In this document: positions 19,601-28,442 of the stretch, in pieces
Layout of the letters: each line of letters starts with the position of its first letter
Numbering within the stretch: position 1 is the first letter of the stretch
Source: Spongiihabitans sp963422685
GTDB lineage: Bacteria; Pseudomonadota; Gammaproteobacteria; Arenicellales; Poriferihabitantaceae
Reading direction: 5' to 3'
Length of the DNA stretch: 64,000 bases
Assembly (NCBI GenBank): GCA_963422685.1
Contig: OY730442.1
Coordinates: 124,001 to 188,000 of the forward strand
Translations under genes and position numbers: made by a program
Notes under the pieces: model-generated
What the model was told of the DNA's origin: nothing
What the model saw: only the letters and a program-made list of their open reading frames with translations
Databases searched by the model: none

Positions 19601-19801
19601 ATCTTCAAGCACGTTGGTAACCTGTTTTTCAACATCCGATGTGGACGCGCCAGGATAAGCGGTTGTGATATCTATCCAGTTAAAGTTGATGGTCGGGTCC
19701 TGCTGTCGGGGCATGAGCAGGTAAGCACTCACCCCCATGATCATGACCAGCATAAATAACAGGTTTGCCAGCACATGATTTTCGAGTATGCGTTGGAACA
19801 T
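16688..19801 (-). CDS. RND efflux transporter permease (AcrB/HAE family)
   Basis: 1037 residues, standard for the inner-membrane trimeric pump. Twelve membrane segments in two homologous halves are evident: TM1 near 10-28, clusters about 335-540 and 860-1020, with two large periplasmic loops between. The proton-relay motif LGMLVDDAVVVVEAIYYRL in TM4 has the paired acidic residues. It exports small molecules together with the adaptor encoded 9 bp upstream in the same transcript. No outer-membrane TolC gene is adjacent, so it must use one from elsewhere. The substrate is unknown. Confidence 0.92.
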   Translation of the reverse strand: MFQRILENHVLANLLFMLVMIMGVSAYLLMPRQQDPTINFNWIDITTAYPGASTSDVEKQVTNVLEDVIRKVSDIKFVSSNSREGISSILIRFDEISTRVFDKRVADLRREIKGVEEQLPDVASDPFIFEITTANAFPTATVVVSAVADDENLRRQATLVMQDLEQLKGVGRILENGLSNPEIHIIFKPELLEKYGISPVDIANTVRLYFQNISAGTVDVAKNNWAIKITGSRYDLEYLGDLPLLAKSGEITLKEVAEIIHAKEPARQLVRFNQNPAVLLAITKQEKQNILQLVERISNFIRHRKPLYHSTGITVTLVDDQTQITRDALKVMQTNAMLGLIMVFLVTWTFLGTRIALLTGIAIPFILAGTFWFLSSVGQTLNVTVLLGVVISLGMLVDDAVVVVEAIYYRLQRGASTLNAAMTGLLEVVAPVTTAVLTTIAAFLPLMLLPGILGKFMLVIPMVVTVALVISLVEAYWLLPAHIIALQVKFDKPSKVHLLRERLQRWIRINYVRTLVKVFRHPVIALATLLVLFAGSISIVYLEKIKLDFFASDPIRLFYINIEMPAGTELNATMEKVLEVERSVLSRIEPGESRSVVSYAGELLTQTEALFGDQYGQILVSLKPKTESNRSVDAVIESMKAEVNAIPGINQLSFLRLAGGPPVTRAISVKVRGNNRERIIAATKELKQFMSARNEFREISDDNVPGQNTLDLSINSAAVQRTGISPNIISRTLRLLVDGEIITSFRHLGEKIDIRLKADNQLEQIDQLLEFRLPTTDGSLIPLRQLVNPSFTSSSHNIRHYNYRRNITLEADIDKNITDEFKANNLIKEFWQTIQHRYPNVDLDFSGLLDDLYDSLYTMGLLFLMGLGLIYLILGTQFRSYFQPFLIIMTVPMAATGVLLGLFVSRYPLSLYTLYGVVALAGISVNAAIVLISTANARLRHGMTLSNAIIFASRRRVIPILITSLTTIAGLFSLATGLGGHSLLWGPVAASMVWGLTVSTLLTLFYIPLLYRLIMRPWLRKPGRLPGRMDGVNLLSD

Positions 19802-19810
19802 TATTTAAAA

Positions 19811-20851
19811 CTAATCGATTATGACCGCATCACCATCAGCCAGTCCGAATCGTCCATCGGTAATGATGCGGGTGTCAGGGTCCATTACCACTGCAGCGGG
19901 TTGTCCCTGCTTTGCCCCGGGGATAGTCACAAATCGAGCCACAGCGCCATCATCCACGGAATCATCAATAATAAAAACACCATTTTGATTATTACGGGCC
20001 AGGATGAAAGGTGCGGGAAGGATGTTTCCAGACAGCGACCACTGCAATCTTCCGATGGCGCCAACCGGCGGCTTCAGATCGATAAAATCCAGGCGCATGT
20101 GCTGGCTTTGCGTGGTAGTGTCGATTACCGGCAGAGTAGCTCTGGTGGATACCGGAAATGTTTGACCCTGAAACAAAAACAACAGGGAGTCCGAACTGAT
20201 TATGGGATCAATTTCGGTATGACCTACCCGGGCACTGAGTTCGATATTATCGGTGTCCACCACTGAAACGATTGCACTGCCAGGCGTCACAAAGTTGCCG
20301 ACCTCGCTGTGAACCCGGGTGACGACACCGGAAAATGGAGCATGAATCCGGCATTTCTCAACCTGCCGTTCGGCCATATTAATGGCGATTGACTGCCCTT
20401 TTATTTGTGCAGACACCACGTTCAGCTCAGCCTGTTTTTGATTTACCTGCTCTTCGGAGGCGTTGTTGCTGAGCCGGAGTTTGTTGAGTCGGTCGAGTTG
20501 TTGCCGTGCCAAAACCCGGCTGGAGGAGAGTGCGGACAACTCGGCCCCAGATTGTTGCAGAGCCAGTTGGTTGTCCGAGCAATCGAGTTCCGCGATTAAT
20601 TCATCCTTGTGGATGGTATCGCCAACCAGTAAAGGCAGCTCAACCACCGTGCTGGTCAATTGAGAGGAAATGGTGGCCTGGCGCAGACTGATCACTTCTG
20701 CCGGAACAGAGCGATTTACCGGAATCTTTATTTGATGCAAAGGCTCGGCTTGCACCCGGGACTGCGCAAAGGCAGAAGACATCGGCAAACCGGCTATCAG
20801 CAGCCCGCTGAAAAGCAGGATTCTGCGCGGGTCGATATTAATCGTTTTCAT
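19811..20851 (-). CDS. RND efflux periplasmic adaptor (HlyD/MFP family)
   Basis: 346 residues from the ATG at 20851; an in-frame TTG at 20875 would only lengthen the leader. Signal peptide about residues 1-30 (LLFSGLLIAGLPMSSAFAQS). Then come a lipoyl half (VVELPLLVGDTIHKDELIAE), an alpha-helical hairpin (QQSGAELSALSSSRVLARQQ onward, about 110-175), the second lipoyl half (CRIHAPFSGVVTRVHSEVG) and beta-barrel domains. It bridges the RND permease to an outer-membrane channel. The next gene, the permease, begins 9 bp downstream. Confidence 0.9.
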   Translation of the reverse strand: MKTINIDPRRILLFSGLLIAGLPMSSAFAQSRVQAEPLHQIKIPVNRSVPAEVISLRQATISSQLTSTVVELPLLVGDTIHKDELIAELDCSDNQLALQQSGAELSALSSSRVLARQQLDRLNKLRLSNNASEEQVNQKQAELNVVSAQIKGQSIAINMAERQVEKCRIHAPFSGVVTRVHSEVGNFVTPGSAIVSVVDTDNIELSARVGHTEIDPIISSDSLLFLFQGQTFPVSTRATLPVIDTTTQSQHMRLDFIDLKPPVGAIGRLQWSLSGNILPAPFILARNNQNGVFIIDDSVDDGAVARFVTIPGAKQGQPAAVVMDPDTRIITDGRFGLADGDAVIID

Positions 20852-20962
20852 ATTGTTCCGATTCTCCAGATACAATCCAGAATAACCTTAACACGTCAAT
20901 CCGTGGATATATCGATTGCCGCACGGCAGCCCGGTGCGCAAACACCGCGTTTCTCCCAAAGG

Positions 20963-22108
20963 TTAGAAACGATCCAGAATTCTTAACATTCTGCGCAGCG
21001 GCTCCGCCGCTCCCCAAAGCAACTGGTCACCCACCGTAAACGCGGATATATACCCACGGCCCAGGTTTAACCTGCGAATACGGCCCACGGGAATATTTAA
21101 TGTGCCGCTGACAAATACCGGGGTTAGTCTGGCCAGGGAGGATTCCCGGGTATTTTCGATCACCGAAACCCAATGGTTGCCCCGGGCGAATATTTGCTCC
21201 AGTTCGTCCAGCGGCAAATCCTGTTTGAGTTTAATGGTGAAGGATTGACTGTGGCAGCGCATGGTTCCCACCCGGATGCAAGTGCTTGCGATGGGAATCG
21301 GACCATCATTGCGGCCAAGAATCTTGTTGGCTTCCGCAGAACCTTTCCATTCTTCCCGACTGGTGCCGGAGTCCAGGTCTTTATCAATCCAGGGCAGCAA
21401 ACTGCCGGCCAGCGGCACACCGATTTCCCCGATGGGCAGTTGGTCTGAACGGATGGCATCAATTACAGCTTTATCAATATCCAGAATTGAACTGACAGGA
21501 TTTTCCAATAACGCGCTGGCAGCCCGGTTTATCGTCCCCATTTGCGCTATCAATTCGCGCATCTGACGAGCACCGCCACCGGATATGGCCTGATAAGTGG
21601 AAACAGAAATCCATTCCACCAAACCGGTTCCGTCGGTCCCGGGCAAATCCGCATTAAGCAAACCATCCAAAGCCATCATCATCAGGCTTACCGTGCAATT
21701 GCCGCCGATGAAGTCTTTTTGGCCACGGGCAAGGCCCTGCTCAATCACCGGCAGATTGACTGGGTCAAGAATGATGGTGGAATCCGTTGCCATCCTCAAG
21801 GTAGAGGCCGCATCTATCCAGTAACCTGCCCAACCTCGCTGGCGGAGTTTTGCATGTACTTTCGTGGTGTAATCACCGCCCTGACAGGTGACGATTGCAT
21901 CCAGAGTTGCCAAAGAATCTAGATCAGTTGCATCCCCAAGGGGACGAATCGCTCTATCGATATCCGGGCCTGGCTGCCCGGTCTGGGATGTGGTATAAAA
22001 AACCGGCTGGTCAATCATTGCAAAATCATTTTCTTCGATCATTCTTTGCAGAAGTACCGAACCGACCATGCCCCGCCATCCAACAAACCCGACCCTATTC
22101 AGTTTCAT
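20963..22108 (-). CDS. asd: Aspartate-semialdehyde dehydrogenase
   Basis: 381 residues. It reduces aspartyl-4-phosphate to aspartate-semialdehyde for lysine, diaminopimelate, threonine and methionine synthesis. The N-terminal NADP-binding loop reads GFVGWRGMVGSVL as in gammaproteobacterial Asd, with the active-site cysteine in FIGGNCTVSLMMMAL and the downstream STYQAISGGGARQM. It stands alone on the minus strand, preceded by a weak AGAGAA ribosome site, and is 110 bp from the efflux adaptor start. Confidence 0.95.
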   Translation of the reverse strand: MKLNRVGFVGWRGMVGSVLLQRMIEENDFAMIDQPVFYTTSQTGQPGPDIDRAIRPLGDATDLDSLATLDAIVTCQGGDYTTKVHAKLRQRGWAGYWIDAASTLRMATDSTIILDPVNLPVIEQGLARGQKDFIGGNCTVSLMMMALDGLLNADLPGTDGTGLVEWISVSTYQAISGGGARQMRELIAQMGTINRAASALLENPVSSILDIDKAVIDAIRSDQLPIGEIGVPLAGSLLPWIDKDLDSGTSREEWKGSAEANKILGRNDGPIPIASTCIRVGTMRCHSQSFTIKLKQDLPLDELEQIFARGNHWVSVIENTRESSLARLTPVFVSGTLNIPVGRIRRLNLGRGYISAFTVGDQLLWGAAEPLRRMLRILDRF

Positions 22109-22352
22109 TGTAAAGTTTCTCTTGTATTTGGAGATAATACGCCAATATCAGGGCGGCAGATTATACTGATTTTCACAAAAACATCGTTATTTTTCCGATA
22201 GCTATGCTTGTGGATCGAGGAGTTGGGCTATAGAATACGCAACCCCGATTGCGGGGATACGGTGTTGCGAGGTTTGGCATGGTTTTGCTGCGAATGGTTT
22301 CGTACAATAAGACTGACTTCTGCACAGGTAATAATTTATATTGAGGAATATC

Positions 22353-22622
22353 ATGGCCTTAACTGCCCGGGATAAAGCGGTTGTTGTCAAACAGCATCAG
22401 CGTCAAGCAGGAGACACGGGTTCTCCAGAAGTACAAATAGCGCTGATGACTGCGCGCATTCGGGATCTTTCCGATCATTTCAAAACGCATATTCACGATC
22501 ATCATTCCCGACAAGGGTTGTTACGATTGGTAAATCATCGCCGTAAGCTGCTGAATTATCTGAAAAAATCCGATATTGAGCGCTATAGGGCGCTGATCAG
22601 CAAACTTGGCCTGCGCAAGTAG
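22353..22622 (+). CDS. rpsO: 30S ribosomal protein S15
   Basis: 89 residues, the exact usual length. Blocks DTGSPEVQIALMTARI and DHHSRQGLLRLVNHRRKLLNYL are the S15 RNA-binding helices that bind the 16S rRNA central domain. The ATG at 22353 has GAGG 7 bp upstream; an ATG 12 bp earlier overlaps that site and is rejected. It is followed by pnp as in most gammaproteobacteria, where S15 typically autoregulates its own mRNA leader. Confidence 0.97.
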   Translation: MALTARDKAVVVKQHQRQAGDTGSPEVQIALMTARIRDLSDHFKTHIHDHHSRQGLLRLVNHRRKLLNYLKKSDIERYRALISKLGLRK

Positions 22623-22683
22623 GCCGCCCCCAAACAACACAGCGGCATTATTTGCACAGTGCTGCCTCAAGAGAACCCTAACA

Positions 22684-24771
22684 GTGACTAAAATAGTTAA
22701 AACATTTCAATACGGCCAGCACCAGGTGCGTCTGGAAACCGGCGCCACGGCAAGACAGGCGCATGGCGCAGTCGTTGCCAGCATGGGGGATACCGTGGTT
22801 CTGGTAACCGTGGTTGCCAGGAGAGAATACAAGGGGCACGATTTTTTTCCCCTGACCGTGGATTATGAAGAAAGAAGTTACGCCGCCGGCAAGATCCCGG
22901 GCGGTTTTTTTAAGCGTGAAGGCAGACCATCGGAAAGCGCTGTCCTGACTTGCCGATTAATTGATCGACCTGTTCGTCCGCTGTTTACCAAAGGATTTAT
23001 GAACGAGGTGCAGGTGATCGTCACCGTTTTATCCATTGACCCGGAAATCAGACCCGATATTCTGGCATTAATCGGCGCCTCGGCAGCCATTGAAATCGCC
23101 GGCCTGCCATTTAATGGTCCGCTTGGCGCAGCCCGGGTTGGATTTATCGATGGCGAATATGTACTGAACCCGAGCGCCAGTGTACTGCGCAAACAATCGG
23201 CACTGGATCTGGTCGTGGCTGGTACTGAAAACGCCGTACTCATGGTGGAATCAGAAGCCAAAGTGCTAAGCGAAGAGCAAATGCTCGGCGCGGTCATGTT
23301 TGGTCATGCACAAAGCAAGGCCGTGGTCCAGGCGGTTAAAGAACTCGGTCAGGAAGCAGGCAGGGAAAAATGGGACTGGCAGCCAGCAGAGCCGGACAAG
23401 TCTATTGGTACTTTGGTTGCCGAACGGGTGGGCGATGCAATTGCAAACGCCTACCAAATCACAGATAAGGCACAACGCCAGGCGGCACTCGGTGAAATCA
23501 AGGATCGCATCATGTCAGAACTGTGTCCTGCAGATGCCGAAGTGGATAATTCTGCTGTGGTCAGTGCTGAATTCAAGTCGCTAGAGAAAAAATACGTGCG
23601 TGGCCGCATTATTGCAGGCCAGCCACGAATTGATGGCCGGGATAACAAAACAGTGCGGCCAATCAGCGTTGAAACAGGAATTTTACCAAGAGCGCACGGC
23701 TCGGCAAAATTTACCCGGGGGGAAACCCAGGCCATCGTTGCTGCAACACTGGGCACGGAGCGTGACTCACAGATTATTGATGCCCTGGAGGGTGATTACC
23801 GTGACAGCTTTATGCTGCATTACAATTTCCCGCCTTACTGCGTGGGCGAAACCGGTCGGGTGGGGACGCCCAAGCGCAGAGAAATTGGTCATGGCCGATT
23901 AGCCAAGCGGGGAATTCAAGCCATCATTCCGACCCAAGAAGAATTTCCTTATACCATCCGTGTGGTATCTGAAATTACTGAATCCAATGGTTCAAGCTCC
24001 ATGGCCAGCGTGTGCGGAACCAGTCTGGCGCTGATGGATGCGGGTGTAACCACCAAGGCGCCAGTTGCGGGTGTGGCGATGGGCCTGATCAAAGAAGAGG
24101 ATCAATTTGCCGTATTGACCGATATTCTTGGCGACGAGGATCACCTTGGCGATATGGATTTCAAGGTGGCCGGCACCAGTGAGGGCATTACTGCATTGCA
24201 AATGGATATAAAAATTGATGGTATAACCGCCGAAATCATGTCACAGGCACTGGACCAGGCAAAGGCAGGGCGGTTGCATATTCTGGCAGAAATGAACAGA
24301 GTTTTATCTGCGCCCAGAGCAGAAATGTCTGAATTCGCACCAAGGATTGTGACTATCCGTATCAACCCGGAAAAAATACGCGACGTAATTGGTAAGGGCG
24401 GCGCGGTTATTCGGGCGCTGTCAGAAGAAACCGGCGTGAATATTGACATAGATGATGACGGCACGATCAAGATCGCCTCTACCGATAATGCGGCGGCGCA
24501 GGAAGCGATACGCCGAATTGAACAAATTACCGCAGACGTGGAAGTGGATGCGGTTTACGCGGGGAAAGTCGTTCGATTGATGGACTTCGGCGCATTTGTA
24601 AACATACTTCCGGGCAGGGACGGCCTGGTGCATATTTCCCAAATATCCAATGAACGCGTCAATCGGGTGAGTGACGTGCTTAAAGAAGGCGACCAGGTTA
24701 AAGTGAAAGTACTGGAAGTTGATAAACAGGGGCGGGTTAGATTGAGTATGAGAGCGCTGGAACAGGCCTGA
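22684..24771 (+). CDS. pnp: Polynucleotide phosphorylase
   Basis: 695 residues from a GTG at 22684. The frame extends upstream to 22606 but that part overlaps rpsO and is unlike PNPase, whose N-terminus is about here (KTFQYGQHQVRLETGATARQ). There are two RNase PH-like domains with a helical linker, then a KH domain (KIRDVIGKGGAVIRAL, about 560) and a C-terminal S1 domain (MDFGAFVNILPGRDGLVHIS). It degrades RNA 3' to 5' phosphorolytically and is a degradosome partner of RhlB-type helicases; a rhlB-like gene lies at 37.9 kb. The weak ribosome site (AAGAGAA) and GTG fit the tight regulation known for pnp. Confidence 0.96.
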   Translation: MTKIVKTFQYGQHQVRLETGATARQAHGAVVASMGDTVVLVTVVARREYKGHDFFPLTVDYEERSYAAGKIPGGFFKREGRPSESAVLTCRLIDRPVRPLFTKGFMNEVQVIVTVLSIDPEIRPDILALIGASAAIEIAGLPFNGPLGAARVGFIDGEYVLNPSASVLRKQSALDLVVAGTENAVLMVESEAKVLSEEQMLGAVMFGHAQSKAVVQAVKELGQEAGREKWDWQPAEPDKSIGTLVAERVGDAIANAYQITDKAQRQAALGEIKDRIMSELCPADAEVDNSAVVSAEFKSLEKKYVRGRIIAGQPRIDGRDNKTVRPISVETGILPRAHGSAKFTRGETQAIVAATLGTERDSQIIDALEGDYRDSFMLHYNFPPYCVGETGRVGTPKRREIGHGRLAKRGIQAIIPTQEEFPYTIRVVSEITESNGSSSMASVCGTSLALMDAGVTTKAPVAGVAMGLIKEEDQFAVLTDILGDEDHLGDMDFKVAGTSEGITALQMDIKIDGITAEIMSQALDQAKAGRLHILAEMNRVLSAPRAEMSEFAPRIVTIRINPEKIRDVIGKGGAVIRALSEETGVNIDIDDDGTIKIASTDNAAAQEAIRRIEQITADVEVDAVYAGKVVRLMDFGAFVNILPGRDGLVHISQISNERVNRVSDVLKEGDQVKVKVLEVDKQGRVRLSMRALEQA

Positions 24772-24880
24772 TATTCCAGGGGTGTTGGTTGCACCGGTAT
24801 TATTTTATGCACGAATGCCTTGATTTAATGCGGGTTTGCTAATATAAACCAAAGGCAATGAGAGTATATTAGTATACGAA

Positions 24881-25483
24881 ATGGTTGAAGAAGATCCACT
24901 TCACCTGGAGCCCGAACCGCTTGTCCTTATTGAAACAGCAGGTAAAATTCTGTCGTCGGCGAGAATCCACCATGATTTGTCTGTCCAGGACGTGGCCAAA
25001 ACTTTGAATCTGAGTGTAAATACTATCAATGCGCTGGAGCAGGATGAGTATGAGCATCTGCCGGGTTATACATTTGCAAAAGGGTATATTCGCTCCTATG
25101 CAAATTTCCTGGGTCTGGACCCGGATGCCATAATCGCAACGGCCGACCTGGAACCCGAGGGATTGTCGCAGATTCCGACCTCCAGGGCGGCGCGCAAATT
25201 AAAAAGCAGGGCACAGGGGAAATCCAAAAAAGCCGGCGGTCTATTTTTCAAGACCTTGTTTACGATTGTGCTGTTGGCTGCCCTGGTGTTGTTTGGATTG
25301 AATCAGTTATCCAATTTGGATATGGATAAACTGGCGGTATTTCTCAAGTTACCCACTGCGGAAAAATCAGGGAATCTGACAGAAAACGGCAATGAAATCG
25401 TTTTCCCCAGGATTGGGAACTCCGCCGAAAATGCCGGGGGCGAATCAACCGGAAAAAAAGAAGCGTTGCTGCGCATTGAATAA
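24881..25483 (+). CDS. RodZ-like helix-turn-helix membrane protein
   Basis: 200 residues. There is an N-terminal HTH domain (about 18-85) with SSARIHHDLSVQDVAKTLNL, NTINALEQDEYEHLPG and YTFAKGYIRSYANFLGLDPD, the signature of the RodZ/YfgA cytoplasmic HTH. A basic linker (KLKSRAQGKSKKAGG) and one membrane segment (about 112-132) follow. The periplasmic part is only about 65 residues and lacks the usual DUF4115 domain. RodZ links MreB to the cell-wall elongation machinery; whether this short form does so is unknown. No cell-shape genes are adjacent. Confidence 0.82.
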   Translation: MVEEDPLHLEPEPLVLIETAGKILSSARIHHDLSVQDVAKTLNLSVNTINALEQDEYEHLPGYTFAKGYIRSYANFLGLDPDAIIATADLEPEGLSQIPTSRAARKLKSRAQGKSKKAGGLFFKTLFTIVLLAALVLFGLNQLSNLDMDKLAVFLKLPTAEKSGNLTENGNEIVFPRIGNSAENAGGESTGKKEALLRIE

Positions 25484-25489
25484 ACGCCA

Positions 25490-25504
25490 TCAAGGGACCC
25501 TTGA
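25490..25504. other. Short perfect palindrome after rodZ-like gene
   Basis: TCAAGGG and CCCTTGA flank a single A, 7 bp after the rodZ-like stop. A one-base loop cannot form a normal terminator hairpin in RNA, so a protein-binding site or chance is likelier. Confidence 0.4.
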
Positions 25505-25612
25505 TTAATCAGGGTTGTTGTTGCGTCAATGCCGGGAGACCGGCGCACAAAACCTTGTTATATATCCTGCAACACGACGATTTGGGTACGCACAGGAACG
25601 CCGCATTAGCGC

Positions 25613-26164
25613 TCAGTCAACCTGCGTCAACCCGCGCTTGAGCAAGACATAAACCGCGCCTGTTCCCCCATCCTTTGAACTGGCCGAGCAGAATGCTTTA
25701 ATTTCTGCTTTTTGTTTGAGCCAGTCTATCGTCAATGGCTTCAGTACGCCTGTGCGGTTTTCTGAGTGCCAGCCCTTGCCGTGAATGATCAATACACAGG
25801 ATAGATTGTCTTGAATCGCTTCGGCAAGAAATTCGTCCAGGCATTTCTCCGCCTGATGCCTGCGCATTCCATGCAAATCCAAGACGGATTCATATGGGTA
25901 GCCGCCCCGTTTTAACCGTTTGATCACTTTATGTTGTAATCCGCTGCGAACGAATAAAACCGATTCGCCTTGGTCGGTTATATCCACAGTGGGAGGGTCA
26001 ACTGTACCGGCGGAGGCCGGGATTATGCGGGGATTTTCCCGGTGGTGGCTGATTGCCCGTTGTTGCCGATCATTACGATGAGTGCGATTGACACCCTCCA
26101 TGGCACGCGCGAACAGCGCCGCATCATCCATATCTTCGTGGTCGCGCCGGTCTTTGTCGTTCAC
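25613..26164 (-). CDS. smrA: Smr-domain endonuclease family protein
   Basis: 183 residues. The C-terminal Smr (MutS2-related) domain is intact: SVLDLHGMRRHQAEKCLDEF with the LDLHG motif, and VLIIHGKGWHSENRTGVLKP with the HGKG loop. Stand-alone SmrA/B proteins are nicking or mRNA-cleaving endonucleases; SmrB acts in ribosome-collision rescue in E. coli. The N-terminal half (about 1-90) is charged and low in conservation. It follows trxB on the same strand by 13 bp. SmrA versus SmrB cannot be decided with certainty. Confidence 0.85.
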   Translation of the reverse strand: MNDKDRRDHEDMDDAALFARAMEGVNRTHRNDRQQRAISHHRENPRIIPASAGTVDPPTVDITDQGESVLFVRSGLQHKVIKRLKRGGYPYESVLDLHGMRRHQAEKCLDEFLAEAIQDNLSCVLIIHGKGWHSENRTGVLKPLTIDWLKQKAEIKAFCSASSKDGGTGAVYVLLKRGLTQVD

Positions 26165-26177
26165 AATCCCGAAATAA

Positions 26178-27134
26178 TCACTGATTTTTTAAATATCTAT
26201 CCGCATCCAGTGCGGCCATACATCCAGTGCCGGCGGATGTCACGGCCTGGCGGTAGACGTGATCCATCACATCGCCGGCTGCAAAAACACCCTCCATGCT
26301 GGTAAGCGTGGCATCACCTTCCATGCCGCCCCGGGTAACCAGATAGCCCTCTTCCATCGCAAGTTGCCCGGCGAATAACCCGGTATTGGGCGAATGACCA
26401 ATGGCAATGAAAACTCCCGTTAGATCGATATCCTTGGTTTGTTGCGACCTGAGGTTTTTAATTCGCATCCCGGTCACTCCGCTGTGGTCACCCAGAACCT
26501 GGTCGAGCACACAATCCCATTCAATGTGGATATTGCCGCCATTTTTTTCGGTTCTGGCCATCAGTTGATCGACCAGTATCGCTTCGGCTCTTAGTTCATC
26601 TCGGCGATGAACCAGGGTTACCGAGGATGCCAGATTGGACAAATACAGCGCTTCCTCCACCGCCGTGCTGCCGCCGCCGATTACCGCAACATCCTGATTT
26701 TTATAGAAAAATCCATCGCAAGTGGCGCAGGCTGAGACGCCTTTCCCTTTGAAGGTCTGCTCCGAAGGCAGCCCCAGATATTTGGCCGAAGCGCCAGTGG
26801 CGATGATCAATGCGTCGCAGCGATAGACACCCGAGTCTCCGCTCAGCCGCATCGGTTTTTCGGCCAATTCGGCTTTATTTATATGATCAAAAATAACCTC
26901 CGTATTAAATCTCTGCGCATGGCGCTTCATCCTTTCCATCAATTCCGGGCCCTGCACACCCTGGTCGTCTCCCGGCCAGTTATCGACATCGGTGGTTGTG
27001 GTCAATTGGCCGCCCTGCTCTAGGCCGGTGACCAATACCGGATGTCGATTTGCCCTTGCGGCGTACACCGCAGCGGTATAGCCCGCCGGCCCCGAACCGA
27101 GGATGAGAAGCGGGCAGTATTTTTCATCGGACAT
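26178..27134 (-). CDS. trxB: Thioredoxin reductase
   Basis: 318 residues. It reduces thioredoxin with NADPH through FAD. FAD-binding LILGSGPAGYTAAVYAARA sits at the N-terminus, and the redox-active pair is in SACATCDGFFYKN (about 135). The NADPH site is VAVIGGGSTAVEEALYL, and the second FAD block GVFAAGDVMDHVYRQAVTSA is near the end. It pairs functionally with the thioredoxin gene at 37.5 kb. The smrA-like gene follows 13 bp downstream. Confidence 0.95.
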   Translation of the reverse strand: MSDEKYCPLLILGSGPAGYTAAVYAARANRHPVLVTGLEQGGQLTTTTDVDNWPGDDQGVQGPELMERMKRHAQRFNTEVIFDHINKAELAEKPMRLSGDSGVYRCDALIIATGASAKYLGLPSEQTFKGKGVSACATCDGFFYKNQDVAVIGGGSTAVEEALYLSNLASSVTLVHRRDELRAEAILVDQLMARTEKNGGNIHIEWDCVLDQVLGDHSGVTGMRIKNLRSQQTKDIDLTGVFIAIGHSPNTGLFAGQLAMEEGYLVTRGGMEGDATLTSMEGVFAAGDVMDHVYRQAVTSAGTGCMAALDADRYLKNQ

Positions 27135-27242
27135 GTCTATTTTCTGAAAATTACTAAAAAATCGCTGGACCAGCCCATAACATCACCGCGCTATCGTCAC
27201 CTATACCAATAAATTGATTACATTGAGCATAAAAATCCCGGG

Positions 27243-28442
27243 TCAATGCGCTTCCGCCTGGCGGGATTGATAATAATCTATCAAAATTTGCGCCACTTCC
27301 GGCCGGGAAAATTCCGCCGGCGGCGCGATGCCCCGGGAAAGCATTTCACGCACCCGGGTTCCGGAAAGCAATACGAAGTCGTCCATTTCATGGTCAGGCG
27401 CTTCACGCATCATCACAACTTTATCCAGCTTTTTTGAGTACGCGGTATGGTCCGCATTGAAAATTTTGATAGCCAGTTCGCCTTTTGGCACTGCGTCCTC
27501 AAAGATAGTCTGGGCATCAAACGCGCCGTAATAATCCCCAACCCCGGCATGGTCGCGGCCAATAATGAAGTGTGTCGCGCCCATGTTTTGGCGAAAAATT
27601 GCATGCAATACCGCTTCCCTGGGGCCTGCGTACAGCATATCAAATCCATACCCGCTAATCATTACCGTATTTTTCGGAAAATAGAGCTCCACCATTTTAC
27701 GAATAGCCGCATCACGCACGTCTGCCGGAATATCCCCGGGCTTGAGTTTGCCCAGCAGCATGTGGATGACACAGCCATCAGCGCCAGTTCTTTGCATTGC
27801 GATACGGCATAACTCTTCATGCGCGAGGTGCATCGGATTGCGGGTTTGAAACGCAACTATCCGCTCCCAGCCGTTTTGCTCAATCGCCTGGCGAATCTCT
27901 ACGGCGGTGCGAAAGGTGCGGCCAAATTCGGCTTTAAAATAACTGAAATTCAGCACCTGAATGCCGCCGGATAATAAAGTTCGGCCTTGATTTTTGAACT
28001 CTTTGACGCCAGGATGCTGCGAGTCCGTGGTGCGATACACTTGTGCGCAGATATAATCCATATCCGGCTCTGACAGGGTTTCCATACCGCCTACCTCCAT
28101 GATTCCCAACACTGGATTGCCCGCCCGGTTTGGATCTTTTAAGGCAACAGACTGGCCAATATTAATGTGGTCGGCCGAGTCAACCAGGCACAATACCGGC
28201 GCGGGCCAAAACAAGCCGTCAGCGGTGCGCATGTGAGTGGCCACGCTTAGGGCATCCGCTTTATTCATATATCCGCATAACGGCGTGAAATATCCCGCAC
28301 CGAGCATCACCGCATTGGCCGCCCCGGCGGAACTCAACAAAACCGAATCCAGAGTCAGCGCCTTTTGCGCGAGTGCCTGTCGCTTGTCCGCATCACTTAC
28401 ATACAGCGGCGCAAGCCGTTCTGCACCATGGGGTCGGATCAT
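27243..28442 (-). CDS. sat: Sulfate adenylyltransferase (homo-oligomeric ATP sulfurylase)
   Basis: 399 residues, single-polypeptide Sat rather than CysND. ATP-binding motif QTRNPMHLAHEELCRIA (HxxH-type) and GRDHAGVGDYYG are visible, with no C-terminal APS kinase domain. It interconverts ATP plus sulfate with APS plus pyrophosphate. This form is used both for sulfate assimilation and, in sulfur oxidisers, for making ATP from APS. With cysI present in the window assimilation is the simpler reading, and no apr or dsr genes are seen. The start overlaps the upstream DAHP synthase stop by 4 bp. Confidence 0.93.
   Translation of the reverse strand: MIRPHGAERLAPLYVSDADKRQALAQKALTLDSVLLSSAGAANAVMLGAGYFTPLCGYMNKADALSVATHMRTADGLFWPAPVLCLVDSADHINIGQSVALKDPNRAGNPVLGIMEVGGMETLSEPDMDYICAQVYRTTDSQHPGVKEFKNQGRTLLSGGIQVLNFSYFKAEFGRTFRTAVEIRQAIEQNGWERIVAFQTRNPMHLAHEELCRIAMQRTGADGCVIHMLLGKLKPGDIPADVRDAAIRKMVELYFPKNTVMISGYGFDMLYAGPREAVLHAIFRQNMGATHFIIGRDHAGVGDYYGAFDAQTIFEDAVPKGELAIKIFNADHTAYSKKLDKVVMMREAPDHEMDDFVLLSGTRVREMLSRGIAPPAEFSRPEVAQILIDYYQSRQAEAH

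Noticed and set aside
22243..22256. CCCCG-ATTG-CGGGG hairpin before rpsO as a tRNA arm or terminator
   Set aside because: No cloverleaf around it and no T-run; at most part of a leader structure.
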